Assembly (NCBI RefSeq): GCF_943193065.1
Contig: NZ_CALPCS010000004.1
Location: forward strand, 1 to 64,000
DNA: 64,000 nt
Reading direction: 5' to 3'
DNA from: Veillonella agrestimuris
GTDB lineage: Bacteria > Bacillota > Negativicutes > Veillonellales > Veillonellaceae
How positions within the stretch are numbered: position 1 is the stretch's first letter; every line of letters starts with the position of its first letter. Shown piece after piece: positions 47,249-57,768 of this stretch. The notes below the pieces were generated by a model. The model was not told the DNA's origin. It did not search any database and saw only the letters and a program-made list of their open reading frames with translations. The position numbers and the translations under genes are program-made.

Positions 47249-47276
47249 TTGGACAATTGTGTAGTTCATATATAAT
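47249..47276 (+). promoter_or_regulatory. sigma-70 promoter of the amidase operon
   Basis: TTGGAC, 16-base spacer, perfect TATAAT, 43 bases before the amidase start. Confidence 0.65.
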
Positions 47277-47319
47277 GATAGTTTGAACGAACCTATGTCA
47301 TTAGATTGGAGTGAATGTA

Positions 47320-48417
47320 TTGCGTAAACTATTTTTGATGTGCTTTGCTTTCTTCATGGCATTGCCATTGTTGTTAAGCCAAGCAAAGGCCGCTGATCTA
47401 CAGGATACTCGCTGGGTAACGAGAACCGATGCACCTATCCCTTATGTACGGATGGTTATGGATCTCTCTGCACCTGTAAAAGCTGCTGCATCTATTAGTA
47501 AAGATGGAAAAACTACAACGGTAACTTTGAAAAACACAAAGTTAAAGACTAGCAAACGAAATATTTCTATGGATTCTTCCATTGCTAGCTCCGCACAGTT
47601 TGTACAAGCTGGCAAAGATGTAAAAGTAACCATAAAAACGCCATCTGCATTGGAAACAGAGGATTTAAAAGTATTTTCTTTGAAAAAAGATACGGTAAAT
47701 AAAAAGCCTTATCGTATTGTTGTAGACTTGCAAAAGAAAGGTGTTGCTCCTAAACAAGTTAACTATGGCAAGAAACCATCTCCAGCTACATTGCCAGCAA
47801 GTAGTAAAAATGCAGGATCTGGCAATTATAGTACATCTGGTGGCTTAAAAGGTAAAGTCATTACTATTGACCCTGGTCATGGCGGCAGTGACCCAGGTGC
47901 GATTGGTCCAACTGGATACCAAGAAAAGCAAGCAACATTACCTATTTCCAATTATTTAAAAACCGCTTTAGAAGCACGTGGTGCAAAGGTGTTTATGACT
48001 CGTACTACTGATGTGGACGTGTACGGGCCACATGCAAGCGGTGCTGATGAATTAGGGGCTCGTGTAAGAGTAGCAAACGCTAATAACTCTGATGCGTTCA
48101 TTAGTGTTCACATTAACTCTTTCACAAATCCAAGCGTAGGCGGTATTGCTACATACTACTACAGCAAAACTTCTAATGATGCTCGATTAGCACAAAAAAT
48201 TCAAAATGAAATTGCAGATACTCCTGGATTTAAAGGAGATCGAGGTATTCAAGAAGGTAATTTATATGTATTGAGACATTCTAAAATGCCAGCTGTTCTT
48301 GTTGAATTAGGATTTATTTCTAACCCACAAGAAGAGCGAGCGTTGAAAAATGCTCAAACAGAGCAAGATTTTGCAAATCGTATTGCTAATGGTATTGCTA
48401 ACTACTTTGGAGGCTAA
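47320..48417 (+). CDS. N-acetylmuramoyl-L-alanine amidase (AMIN plus Amidase_3)
   Basis: Periplasmic cell-wall hydrolase that removes the stem peptide from MurNAc. 365 residues: signal peptide ending near AKA|AD (about 23 residues), an AMIN-like domain (about 25-145), a Ser/Gly linker, and a zinc amidase domain with IDPGHGGSDPGA, EKQ, SVHINSF and LVELGFISN. The TTG start at 47320 follows GGAGTGA; the in-frame GTG at 47311 overlaps that site. It resembles AmiC. Confidence 0.92.
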   Translation: MRKLFLMCFAFFMALPLLLSQAKAADLQDTRWVTRTDAPIPYVRMVMDLSAPVKAAASISKDGKTTTVTLKNTKLKTSKRNISMDSSIASSAQFVQAGKDVKVTIKTPSALETEDLKVFSLKKDTVNKKPYRIVVDLQKKGVAPKQVNYGKKPSPATLPASSKNAGSGNYSTSGGLKGKVITIDPGHGGSDPGAIGPTGYQEKQATLPISNYLKTALEARGAKVFMTRTTDVDVYGPHASGADELGARVRVANANNSDAFISVHINSFTNPSVGGIATYYYSKTSNDARLAQKIQNEIADTPGFKGDRGIQEGNLYVLRHSKMPAVLVELGFISNPQEERALKNAQTEQDFANRIANGIANYFGG

Positions 48418-48419
48418 GG

Positions 48420-48977
48420 ATGAACATTCGTAATCAACTTGCAACGATTGCTTGTGTAGGCGTCCTAGTCTTTGCAGCAGGTTGCAGTTCTAATCAATTA
48501 CCGGGAACAGAGTCAAAATCGACTCATGAATCTACCCAAGTAACAACTCAAAAAGAGACGGGAAAAGCAACTAATGAAATGAGCAAATTAGTTTACTATA
48601 TTCCTGCAGAAGATGGCTCTGGGGTAAAACGAGTTACGAAAGAAACGAGTGACTCTATAACACCAAAAGCTGCGTTGCAAGCCATGTTAAAAGCTGATAG
48701 AGCGCAAGAATATCCTACATTCCCTAAAGATGTAGATGTGATTTCTGTAACAGTAAAAGATGGTATTGCATCAGTAGAAGTTAATAAGGCTTTCGTAGAA
48801 GGCCGTGGTGGTGACTTAGCAGTTAAATTACAAATGGCTGCTATTGTAAATACCTTAACATCTTTTGATACGATTAAAGGTGTTCTATTCGTAGAAAATG
48901 GTAAAAAAGTGAACCTTGTAGGTTCTTTTGATACAGAAGAGCCATTAAAGCGAATGGAAAGTTACATTAAACAATAA
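48420..48977 (+). CDS. GerMN-domain lipoprotein
   Basis: 185-residue lipoprotein: signal with lipobox FAAGC (Cys22), a Thr/Ser/Lys-rich linker, then a GerMN domain (about 55-180) with the pattern Y-P-F-D-V-SV-V--G-A-V--. GerM is known from Bacillus spore assembly, yet the domain also occurs in non-sporulating bacteria in cell-wall contexts. It starts three bases after the amidase gene, so the two are translated together. Confidence 0.85.
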   Translation: MNIRNQLATIACVGVLVFAAGCSSNQLPGTESKSTHESTQVTTQKETGKATNEMSKLVYYIPAEDGSGVKRVTKETSDSITPKAALQAMLKADRAQEYPTFPKDVDVISVTVKDGIASVEVNKAFVEGRGGDLAVKLQMAAIVNTLTSFDTIKGVLFVENGKKVNLVGSFDTEEPLKRMESYIKQ

Positions 48978-48993
48978 AATACATATATCTTAT

Positions 48994-49028
48994 ACATCGG
49001 CTTCTTCTTTGGAGGAAGTCGATGTTTT
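48994..49028 (+). terminator. terminator after the GerMN gene
   Basis: ACATCGGCTTC pairs with GAAGTCGATGT and is followed by TTT. Confidence 0.7.
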
Positions 49029-49082
49029 CGTATTCCTATATATGTTACAATACATATAGTGCTAAAAGGAAAAGGTGACACT

Positions 49083-50069
49083 ATGCAATTAAAAGATGTA
49101 GGGGAATTCCAATTTATTCACCATATCGAAAGTGATACGATTTATGATGGACATACTATATATAAAGGTATAGGGGACGATTGTGCAGTCTATAAAAGTA
49201 CTGATGGTTACGATCAATTAATCAGTACTGATACGATGGTGGAAGGTGTTCATTTTAGCTTTCGCTATATGGAGCCCTATGATGTAGGCTATCGTTTGAT
49301 GACTGCCAATATTAGTGATATAGCTGCCATGGGTGGTATACCAAGGCAAGTCGTTCTATCTGTAGCCGCTCATGAAGATATGTCCCTTGCTACATTGACT
49401 AGTATATATAGGGGGATAAAAGATCAGTGTAAAGAGTATAAGATCAATTTAATTGGTGGCGATACCGTTCGTACAGAGGGACCTATGGTGTGGACTGTTA
49501 CAATTGTCGGTGAAGTACCGAGAGGTAGAGCTATTTTGCGATCGTGTGCGCAGCCTGGTGATATAATAGGTGTAACAGATTCGTTGGGATTAGCCGCTAC
49601 TGGTTTAGAAGCTCTTCGGCGTGGTTATGAAGATTACCCTATAAGTGTAACTGTTCATCGAAGACCAATCCCACAAATTGAACTTGGTTGGACTCTTAGA
49701 CAGCTAGGGGTTCACAGTATGAATGATATTAGCGATGGTCTAAGTAGTGAGCTTTATGAAATTGCAGAAGCTTCTAATGTATCTCTCAATATCGATAGCG
49801 AAGCTATTCCTTTACATGAAGAGACGCGTCGATTGGCAAAACAAGTAGGACTGTCACCATTACATTATGCTTTGCATGGAGGAGAAGATTTTAAACTCCT
49901 TTTTACAGCACCTAAATCCTTAGAAAAAGACTTGTTGCAGTTATCTGGTGTAACTATAATTGGATTCGTTACAGCAGGTCCTCCAGAAGTGACGATGATG
50001 GGAGCAGATCAAAAGGCCTACCGATTAGAGAAGAAAGGGTATAATCATTTCCATGAGTCATGTTATTAA
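49083..50069 (+). CDS. thiL: thiamine-monophosphate kinase
   Basis: Phosphorylates thiamine monophosphate to the diphosphate cofactor. 328 residues, family length, PurM-like fold. Motifs: GIGDDCAVY, STDTMVEGVHF, GYRLMTANISDIAAMGG and a late GGEDFKLLF. The ATG at 49083 follows AAAAGGTGACA; the in-frame ATG at 49059 has no site. The gene leads the tsaE-tsaB-rimI-tsaD cluster, an arrangement frequent in Firmicutes. Confidence 0.95.
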   Translation: MQLKDVGEFQFIHHIESDTIYDGHTIYKGIGDDCAVYKSTDGYDQLISTDTMVEGVHFSFRYMEPYDVGYRLMTANISDIAAMGGIPRQVVLSVAAHEDMSLATLTSIYRGIKDQCKEYKINLIGGDTVRTEGPMVWTVTIVGEVPRGRAILRSCAQPGDIIGVTDSLGLAATGLEALRRGYEDYPISVTVHRRPIPQIELGWTLRQLGVHSMNDISDGLSSELYEIAEASNVSLNIDSEAIPLHEETRRLAKQVGLSPLHYALHGGEDFKLLFTAPKSLEKDLLQLSGVTIIGFVTAGPPEVTMMGADQKAYRLEKKGYNHFHESCY

Positions 50070-50541
50070 TTTAGAAACACATACAGTAGAAGAGACCCAA
50101 GAATTTGGACGCCGTTTAGGTGCTTGGGTTGAGCATAGAGAGGCCCCAATTTGTATTGCTTTAGTGGGCGATTTAGGAACAGGAAAGACTCATATGTCTC
50201 AAGGTATTGCAGCAGGACTAGGTATTACAGAAGAGATTACGAGTCCAACCTTTGCATTGATGAATACCTACACTGCTTCCATAGGACATGTCTATCATTT
50301 TGATTTATACCGATTAGATGATGTATACGAATTGGAAAATATAGGTTTTTATGAATATACGGAACAAGAAGTGAGTATTGTCGAGTGGGCTGATAAATTT
50401 ACTCATGAATTGCCAGAAGAAACACTTTGGATTTATATTACTGCTATGAACGAGACGAGTCGTTCTATTCAATTGAAGAGTGATATATTTGATGAAAATG
50501 TATTAAAAGAAATAGGAGGTATCTATGTGGTTAGCCATTGA
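50053..50541 (+). CDS. tsaE: tRNA threonylcarbamoyladenosine biosynthesis ATPase TsaE
   Basis: Small ATPase that works with TsaB and TsaD in making t6A at position 37 of ANN-decoding tRNAs. 162 residues with Walker A GDLGTGKT at 39-46, EITSPTFALMNTY, and the family signature HFDLYRL. It overlaps thiL by 17 bases and tsaB by 17 bases. Confidence 0.95.
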   Translation: MSHVINLETHTVEETQEFGRRLGAWVEHREAPICIALVGDLGTGKTHMSQGIAAGLGITEEITSPTFALMNTYTASIGHVYHFDLYRLDDVYELENIGFYEYTEQEVSIVEWADKFTHELPEETLWIYITAMNETSRSIQLKSDIFDENVLKEIGGIYVVSH

Positions 50542-51277
50542 AACGAGTTCTCTCGTTTCTAGTGTTGCAGTTATGAAAGAAGAACACTTGCTTGGGGAGA
50601 TCACTATGCAAGCAGGGTTAACGCATTCGGAACAATTAGTACCTCATATAGATGCATTGTTGACGATGGCTCAAGTAAATAAACGAGACTTAAAAGGTAT
50701 CGTTGTCACAAAAGGTCCTGGTTCTTTTACTGGACTTCGTATAGGTATGGGGACAGCAAAGGCCATGGCCTATGCGTTGCAAATTCCTTTATATGGCGTG
50801 AGTACGCTTGATGGATTAGCCCATAATATTCCTTATACAACACATCAAATTTGTACCGTTGTTGATGCGCAAAAGAAACATGTATACGCTGCTTTATATA
50901 CCTATGATAGAAGCACTCTTGTATCTATAGAGGCGCCTTTTGTTATAGAAGCAAGTCATTTGGTAGAACGCTTAGAAGCACAGGGAAAAGAGATAATCTT
51001 CGTGGGGGATGGTATTAAACGAATTGCTCCTTTAGTTAAAGCTCATCCATTGTTATATATGGCAAATCCAATTTATCAAATTCCAAAGGCGGGCTCTTTA
51101 TTAGTAGCAGCTCGCAGTGAGATAGCAGCGGGTAATATTGAAAGTCCTATGGATATGGTTCCTCAGTACATTCGTCGCAGTGAAGCAGAAGTATTATGGG
51201 AAGAAAAACACAAAGATGAATTAGATAATTTAGTAGAACCTACAGTTACTGTTGTTGACACAGTATATAAACTATAA
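50525..51277 (+). CDS. tsaB: tRNA threonylcarbamoyladenosine biosynthesis protein TsaB
   Basis: Inactive paralogue of TsaD that scaffolds it. 250 residues: LAIETSSLVSSVAV at the N-terminus, VVTKGPGSFTGLRIG and YGVSTLDGLA are the conserved ASKHA-fold segments. The C-terminal part after 225 is poorly conserved. ATG 50525 follows ATAGGAGGT. It is part of the t6A operon. Confidence 0.94.
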   Translation: MWLAIETSSLVSSVAVMKEEHLLGEITMQAGLTHSEQLVPHIDALLTMAQVNKRDLKGIVVTKGPGSFTGLRIGMGTAKAMAYALQIPLYGVSTLDGLAHNIPYTTHQICTVVDAQKKHVYAALYTYDRSTLVSIEAPFVIEASHLVERLEAQGKEIIFVGDGIKRIAPLVKAHPLLYMANPIYQIPKAGSLLVAARSEIAAGNIESPMDMVPQYIRRSEAEVLWEEKHKDELDNLVEPTVTVVDTVYKL

Positions 51278-51301
51278 ACAATAGAAGCAGAAAGGAAGTC
51301 T

Positions 51302-51751
51302 ATGAATATAAGATTGGCTACTGTTGAAGATAGTGAAGCTATTTATCAAATTGAAGAAGCCTCCTTTTCTGTGCCTTGGAGCTTAGAATCAATTACATCG
51401 GAACTAGAAGATAGGGAGCGCAAGCTCTATGTGGTAGTTGAAACAGAAGAAGGCGTAGAAGCTTATGCCGGTGCATGGCTCGTTTATGACGAAGGACAAA
51501 TTACGAATATTGCAGTCCATCCCTTATATCGTCGTAAAGGGTATGGAAAATTGCTGACCCAATATTTAATGGAGCTATGCTTTCAAAGGGGCATGAATGA
51601 AATTTTTTTAGAAGTGAGAGTATCTAATTATCCAGCCCTAGCATTATATAGACAATTAGGATTTACTGTTAAAGGCATACGAAAAGACTATTATTCGGAA
51701 CCGAAAGAAGATGCTTATATTATGTCTTTAATTAAAGAGGAAGAACAATGA
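51302..51751 (+). CDS. rimI: ribosomal-protein-alanine N-acetyltransferase
   Basis: GNAT-family acetyltransferase that modifies the N-terminus of ribosomal protein S18 in E. coli. 149 residues; acetyl-CoA loop RRKGYGKLL and the family segment [20 protein letters not shown]. Its place between tsaB and tsaD is a typical Firmicute order. ATG 51302 follows GAAAGGAAG; the stop overlaps tsaD by four bases. Confidence 0.94.
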   Translation: MNIRLATVEDSEAIYQIEEASFSVPWSLESITSELEDRERKLYVVVETEEGVEAYAGAWLVYDEGQITNIAVHPLYRRKGYGKLLTQYLMELCFQRGMNEIFLEVRVSNYPALALYRQLGFTVKGIRKDYYSEPKEDAYIMSLIKEEEQ

Positions 51752-52782
51752 GTGTATATACATTAGCACTGGAAAGTAGTTGTGACGAAACATCAGCGGC
51801 AGTGCTGAAAGATGGGCGGTTAGTACTAAGTAATGTTATTTCTAGCCAAGTACCGATTCATCAAAAATTTGGCGGCGTAGTTCCCGAAGTGGCCTCCCGT
51901 CATCACATTGAACAAGTGATCCCTGTTATTGATAAAGCGTTAATAGATGCAGGTATCACGTTAAATGATATTGATCATATTGGCGTTACGTATGGGCCTG
52001 GTTTAGTAGGTGCCTTATTAGTAGGTGTGGCAGCAGCAAAAGGCTTATCTTTTGCTACGGGCATTCCCCTCGTACCAGTGCACCATATGGAAGGCCATAT
52101 TTTTGCCAATTTTTTAGCTAATCCTGAACTGGAACCACCATTTTTGAGTTTAGTTGTTTCCGGTGGACATACTATGATTGTTCATGTAAAAGGATATGAA
52201 GAATTTCATATCTTAGGACAAACGAGGGATGATGCAGCGGGGGAAGCTTTTGATAAAATTGCACGAGTGATGGGATTCCCCTATCCAGGTGGACCTCATA
52301 TTGATGCTCTCGCTAAAGAAGGCAATCCGGAGGCTATTGAATTTCCAAAAGCATTAAGTGAAGAAGGTAATTACGAATTTAGTTTTAGTGGATTAAAGTC
52401 GTCAGTACTTAATTATTTAAATAGTAAAAATCTAAAAGGGGAAGATATTAATAAAGCTGATGTAGCAGCATCTTTTCAAAAAGCTATTGTAGACGTATTA
52501 GTAGAAAAAACTCGTCATGCTGCAAAAGCTTTAGGGGAAACAAAGATCACTGTTGCAGGAGGTGTCTCTGCCAATAAAGGATTACAAGTAGCCCTAGAGA
52601 CGATGTGTAAAGAAGAAGGATTTACTTATTACAAACCAAGTGGCATTTTGTCTACTGATAATGCAGCTATGATTGGTTGTCGTGCTTACTATATGGCACA
52701 AGCTGGTAAATTTAGCGATTTACATTTAAATGCGAAACCAAATGTACCTATTGGGGCCGTATCGTGGGTAGAAGCTGAATAA
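51748..52782 (+). CDS. tsaD: tRNA N6-adenosine threonylcarbamoyltransferase TsaD
   Basis: Catalytic subunit of t6A formation. 344 residues, family length. ASKHA fold with [12 protein letters not shown] at the N-terminus, the metal site HHMEGH at 112-117 (His113 and His117), the SGGHT segment and late [11 protein letters not shown] with [12 protein letters not shown] 51748 overlaps the rimI stop codon. Confidence 0.97.
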   Translation: MSVYTLALESSCDETSAAVLKDGRLVLSNVISSQVPIHQKFGGVVPEVASRHHIEQVIPVIDKALIDAGITLNDIDHIGVTYGPGLVGALLVGVAAAKGLSFATGIPLVPVHHMEGHIFANFLANPELEPPFLSLVVSGGHTMIVHVKGYEEFHILGQTRDDAAGEAFDKIARVMGFPYPGGPHIDALAKEGNPEAIEFPKALSEEGNYEFSFSGLKSSVLNYLNSKNLKGEDINKADVAASFQKAIVDVLVEKTRHAAKALGETKITVAGGVSANKGLQVALETMCKEEGFTYYKPSGILSTDNAAMIGCRAYYMAQAGKFSDLHLNAKPNVPIGAVSWVEAE

Positions 52783-52822
52783 TAGAGATATAGACTGAGT
52801 GATAAAGAGAGGGGTGTACTAC

Positions 52823-54205
52823 ATGACTAATCGTATATATGAGGACATATTGAGCTATACAGAATTAGATGGCTCGCAAGCTTCTTTGTTAATACATATT
52901 GCTACATTTCTCAATTTTGGATCGTCTATAACAGGCTATGATATAGAAATTCTAACTCCTGTGACGACTAATGAATCTTCACCCGTAAATAAGCTATTAT
53001 GTATGACACATAATCGAGAAGGACTTTCTTTGATAGAAAAAAATAGCTCTTCCTTTGCGAAGGTCGCTCGTGAAGGTGAGGCGATTCAAGTATTGCATGG
53101 GGAAACCTATGAATATGCCTTTCCTATCGTTGATAATGGGGGGAAAATTATCGGTGTCATTTCTTTTTCTTCCATTATGAAGCAGAACACTTTTGATGAA
53201 GAACGAGACTATATCTTGGTGGATACAGTACAGCGCCTCATGTTGACCGCTACAGAAGAGCAAGTAAAAGGCTATGAGCCTATGTCCTATTTAGATGGTC
53301 TTATTATTTTTGATCAAACAGGGACCATTTTATATGGTAATGAAGGTGCTTTTCACTTAGCTAATACGATTGGTGTAGACCGCCGATTAGAAGGAAATTC
53401 TATTTTTGGTAGTTCTTTGAAAATATCAGCCATTCAGCATGTATTAGAGTCTCGAACTCCTTATCAATCCGAAGAAGTGTATTACGATATGGTTCTGCGA
53501 CAACAAATGATTCCCATCCCTATGGGGCGCAACGAGACGCGATGTATTTTAATCCTTCACGATTGGACTCGTGAAAGTAAACAACAGCAGGAGCTGTTAG
53601 TGAAGAACTCTATTATTAAGGAAATTCACCATCGTGTAAAAAATAATTTGCAAACTGTGGCGGGGCTTTTGCGGATGGAAGCGCGGCGTTCTGATTTGCC
53701 AGAGGTAAAATCGGCACTTCAAGAAGGCATTTCTCGCATTGAGAGTATGGCTTTAGTACATGATTTAGTATCTCATTACGATGAAGATTATATTGCGGTT
53801 CGGTCTATTTATGATGAGCTTTGCCGTCTACTTAGACAGAGTTTAATTCAAAACGATCAGGCCGTAGAATTTCGGTACACTGGTATTGAATATATTGTTT
53901 CATCCCATCAAGCTAGTTATATTTCTTTAATTATTAATGAACTTATTACTAATTGTTTAGAGCATGGATTGGCTGGATTGGATGGAACGATTTGGTTGGA
54001 TGTACAAAATCGTGATGAATATATTGACCTCATTGTTAGTGATACAGGTCGAGGCTTCCCAGAAAATTTTGATATTATAAAAAGTAAGCGATTGGGCATG
54101 CAAATCATTAATAACTTAGTGATCCACGAACTAGGGGGGCACGTAAGATGTAATAATACGGATATAGGCGCAGCTGTTACGATTTCTATAAAAAAAGAAG
54201 TGTAA
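52823..54205 (+). CDS. HisKA_2-type sensor histidine kinase (PdtaS/EutW-like)
   Basis: Cytosolic sensor kinase, 460 residues, no membrane span. The first part (about 1-250) holds a GAF-like region followed by a PAS-like region (LDGLIIFDQTGTILYGNEG). The dimerisation helix has EIHHRVKNNLQTV with His269/His270 (the second is the likely phosphate acceptor), and the HATPase part has INELITNCLEHG and DTGRGFPENF. HisKA_2 kinases typically partner with ANTAR regulators, encoded next here. ATG 52823 with AGAGGGG upstream is chosen over GTG 52799. The signal is unknown. Confidence 0.88.
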   Translation: MTNRIYEDILSYTELDGSQASLLIHIATFLNFGSSITGYDIEILTPVTTNESSPVNKLLCMTHNREGLSLIEKNSSSFAKVAREGEAIQVLHGETYEYAFPIVDNGGKIIGVISFSSIMKQNTFDEERDYILVDTVQRLMLTATEEQVKGYEPMSYLDGLIIFDQTGTILYGNEGAFHLANTIGVDRRLEGNSIFGSSLKISAIQHVLESRTPYQSEEVYYDMVLRQQMIPIPMGRNETRCILILHDWTRESKQQQELLVKNSIIKEIHHRVKNNLQTVAGLLRMEARRSDLPEVKSALQEGISRIESMALVHDLVSHYDEDYIAVRSIYDELCRLLRQSLIQNDQAVEFRYTGIEYIVSSHQASYISLIINELITNCLEHGLAGLDGTIWLDVQNRDEYIDLIVSDTGRGFPENFDIIKSKRLGMQIINNLVIHELGGHVRCNNTDIGAAVTISIKKEV

Positions 54206-54228
54206 TAGCTTTGTGTAAGGAGTAAATG

Positions 54229-54798
54229 ATGCGGATTTTAATTGTTGATGATGAATCGTTAATACGAATGGATTTAACCGATATATTGACTTCAGAAGGC
54301 CATGAAGTTGTAGGGGAAGGTAAAAATGGTGTAGAAGCGATCAACCTTTGCAAAGCACTGGTACCCGATGTAATCCTTATGGATGTGAAAATGCCGGAGT
54401 TAGATGGCATTGAAGCGGCTCGACAAATTGCTTACCATCATATAGCTCCCGTAGTTTTACTCACTAGTTTTAGTCAACAAAATTTAATTGAAAAAGCGAA
54501 AGACTCTGGTGTGTATGGGTATTTAATTAAACCAGTTCGAGAAGAACAGTTAGTACCTACTTTAGAAATGGCTATTGGTCGTTTTCGGGATGACTCTAAA
54601 CGTCGTCAAGAGTTAAAAGATTTAGAATTGAGCCTAGAAGAACGCAAAGTGATTCAAAAAGCAGTAGGCATTTTGATGGAAACTTATACAATCAGTGAAG
54701 AGGAAGCATTTTATCGAATCCGTTCCTTAGCGATGAAGCGGCGAGATAGGATTGGAAAAATAGCTACATTAATTGTAGAACAACAGGCAAAAAGTTAA
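54229..54798 (+). CDS. response regulator with ANTAR RNA-binding domain
   Basis: 189 residues: receiver domain with Asp7-Asp8, phosphate-accepting Asp52 in LMDVKMPELDG and the lysine in YLIKP, followed by a C-terminal ANTAR domain (about 125-180, ERKVIQKAVGILMETY, then EEAFYRIRSLAM). ANTAR proteins bind paired hairpins in nascent RNA and prevent termination. AAGGAG at 54217-54222 fits ATG 54229 better than the adjacent ATG 54226. It sits 23 bases after the kinase. Confidence 0.92.
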   Translation: MRILIVDDESLIRMDLTDILTSEGHEVVGEGKNGVEAINLCKALVPDVILMDVKMPELDGIEAARQIAYHHIAPVVLLTSFSQQNLIEKAKDSGVYGYLIKPVREEQLVPTLEMAIGRFRDDSKRRQELKDLELSLEERKVIQKAVGILMETYTISEEEAFYRIRSLAMKRRDRIGKIATLIVEQQAKS

Positions 54799-54834
54799 TA
54801 AAAATCAAATTAGTCAAAAAATCAAAAATAATAC

Positions 54835-54862
54835 TTGCAATTATTTAATCATGAGTTATAAT
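54835..54862 (+). promoter_or_regulatory. sigma-70 promoter of groESL
   Basis: TTGCAA, 16-base spacer, TATAAT, directly upstream of the CIRCE element. Confidence 0.8.
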
Positions 54863-54873
54863 AATATATGTGA

Positions 54874-54900
54874 TTAGCACTCAAAGGAGTTGAGTGCTAA
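54874..54900 (+). promoter_or_regulatory. CIRCE operator (HrcA binding site)
   Basis: A perfect consensus: TTAGCACTC, nine bases, GAGTGCTAA. It places groESL under HrcA repression, relieved by heat. hrcA itself is not in the window. Confidence 0.97.
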
Positions 54901-54934
54901 TAAATAATGAACTATAAATAAGGAGTGACATCGT

Positions 54935-55216
54935 ATGTTAAAACCATTAGCTGATCGCGTTGTAATTCGTTTAGTTGAAAAAGAAGAAAAAACTAAAAGT
55001 GGTATTTTTCTTCCAGACACAGCCAAAGAAAAGCCTCAAGAAGGCGAAGTTGTAGCTGTTGGTGCTGGTAAAGTATATGAAAATGGTCAACGTGTAGCAC
55101 CAGAAGTTAATATTGGTGATCGCGTTATGTTTGCAAAATATGCTGGTACTGAAGTTGAAGTAGATGGCGTAACTCATTTAATTCTTAGTGAACGGGATAT
55201 TTTAGCAGTTCTTTAA
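54935..55216 (+). CDS. groES: co-chaperonin GroES
   Basis: 10-kDa lid of the GroEL chaperonin, 93 residues, with [11 protein letters not shown] at the N-terminus and the mobile loop [22 protein letters not shown] 54935 follows AAGGAG. A 134-base spacer separates it from groEL. Confidence 0.98.
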   Translation: MLKPLADRVVIRLVEKEEKTKSGIFLPDTAKEKPQEGEVVAVGAGKVYENGQRVAPEVNIGDRVMFAKYAGTEVEVDGVTHLILSERDILAVL

Positions 55217-55233
55217 TCTATAAATCCATAGAT

Positions 55234-55285
55234 AGTTATTAAAAGTATCGGCCATACCTTAATAGCCGATTTCATAGGAATAACT
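55234..55285 (+). other. structured element in the groES-groEL spacer
   Basis: AGTTATT (55234-55240) can pair with AATAACT (55279-55285), enclosing ATCGGC (55247-55252) paired with GCCGAT (55265-55270). No T-run follows. It could be an mRNA stability or processing element; this is inference from base pairing only. Confidence 0.45.
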
Positions 55286-55323
55286 AAATATAAAAGGATG
55301 CAATACATATAAGTAACACATAG

Positions 55324-56979
<1,656 letters not shown>

Positions 56980-57010
56980 TCATTTAGCACAACAATAGCT
57001 CATATAATTA

Positions 57011-57049
57011 TAGATAGTGTTACTGCTCAGTAACACTATCTATTTTTTT
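57011..57049 (+). terminator. groEL terminator
   Basis: A 15-bp perfect stem (57011-57025 with 57028-57042) followed by seven T. Confidence 0.95.
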
Positions 57050-57161
57050 GCCGTTAAACGGGCTTGTAATTGCATAGCGTATGGAAATAACTATTATGGG
57101 AAAAATTCTTCGTTATAGTATAGTATTCGTAAGAAAATTGATTTTTTATTTCTTTCCATGA

Positions 57162-57181
57162 TATAATTCTATAGAATTATA
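57162..57181. promoter_or_regulatory. 20-base perfect palindrome, candidate operator
   Basis: Each half-site reads TATAATTCTA. It ends 13 bases before the -35 box of the doxX promoter. The A/T-rich half-sites recall Fur/PerR-family operators but do not match a 7-1-7 PerR box. Confidence 0.5.
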
Positions 57182-57194
57182 GATGAGTCTTTGT

Positions 57195-57223
57195 TTGACA
57201 TAATAGAACTTCGTATATATAAT
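57195..57223 (+). promoter_or_regulatory. consensus promoter of doxX
   Basis: Perfect TTGACA, 17-base spacer, perfect TATAAT, 59 bases before the ATG. Confidence 0.9.
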
Positions 57224-57282
57224 AATCGTATTGATAAAAATCGATATATTTTCTTTGTCGATTGATGTAAGAGGTGTATATT

Positions 57283-57702
57283 ATGTTGAATTTTTTTATT
57301 AAAAGTAAACCTAATTATATTAACTTTGGCTTATTGTTCTATCGTATTGCTTTAGGAGCATCTATGTTTTACCACGGGTATTTAAAATACTTAGGTGGTT
57401 CAGAAGGGCTTTATAAAGTAGGAGCCATGCTTGAGCCTTTAGGTGTTACAGGTGGCTATGAGTTACTTGGTACATTGGCAGCATATTCTGAAATGATTGG
57501 TGGTATTTTAATCATTCTTGGTCTATTTACGCGTATTGGATCTCTCCTTTTAATCGGACCGTTAGCAGTGGCGACTATGCTACATATTAATGGTAATTTC
57601 TTCGGTTGGGATTATCCTTCGCAAATGGGCTTTGGTGCCATTATGCTATTCCTTGCTGGTGCAGGACGATATAGCTTAGATTATGGCCTATTTAATAAAT
57701 AA
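57283..57702 (+). CDS. DoxX family membrane protein
   Basis: 139-residue protein with four predicted membrane spans. Characteristic DoxX segments: LGASMFYHGYLKYLGG, AAYSEMIGGILIILGLFTRIGSLLL and GFGAIMLFLAGAGRYSLDYGL. DoxX proteins are linked to thiol or oxidative-stress handling in several bacteria, but their activity is not well defined. ATG 57283 is preferred over GTG 57274 because AAGAGGTG precedes it at normal spacing. It is a single-gene unit with strong promoter and terminator. Confidence 0.87.
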   Translation: MLNFFIKSKPNYINFGLLFYRIALGASMFYHGYLKYLGGSEGLYKVGAMLEPLGVTGGYELLGTLAAYSEMIGGILIILGLFTRIGSLLLIGPLAVATMLHINGNFFGWDYPSQMGFGAIMLFLAGAGRYSLDYGLFNK

Positions 57703-57721
57703 TTAAGGTATATATTACTTG

Positions 57722-57749
57722 AAAAGGTTCATCTAGGATGAACCTTTTT
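57722..57749 (+). terminator. doxX terminator
   Basis: AAAAGGTTCATC and GATGAACCTTTT pair around TAG, followed by T. Confidence 0.92.
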
Positions 57750-57768
57750 GTATATTTGCGAGGTATAT

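Larger units (their letters stand above)
56980..57282 (+). other. intergenic region groEL-doxX (303 bases)
   Basis: No gene was found. It holds the groEL terminator (57011-57049), an A/T-rich stretch, a perfect palindrome (57162-57181), and a consensus promoter (57195-57223). The ribosome-binding site AAGAGGTG precedes the doxX start. Confidence 0.7.
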
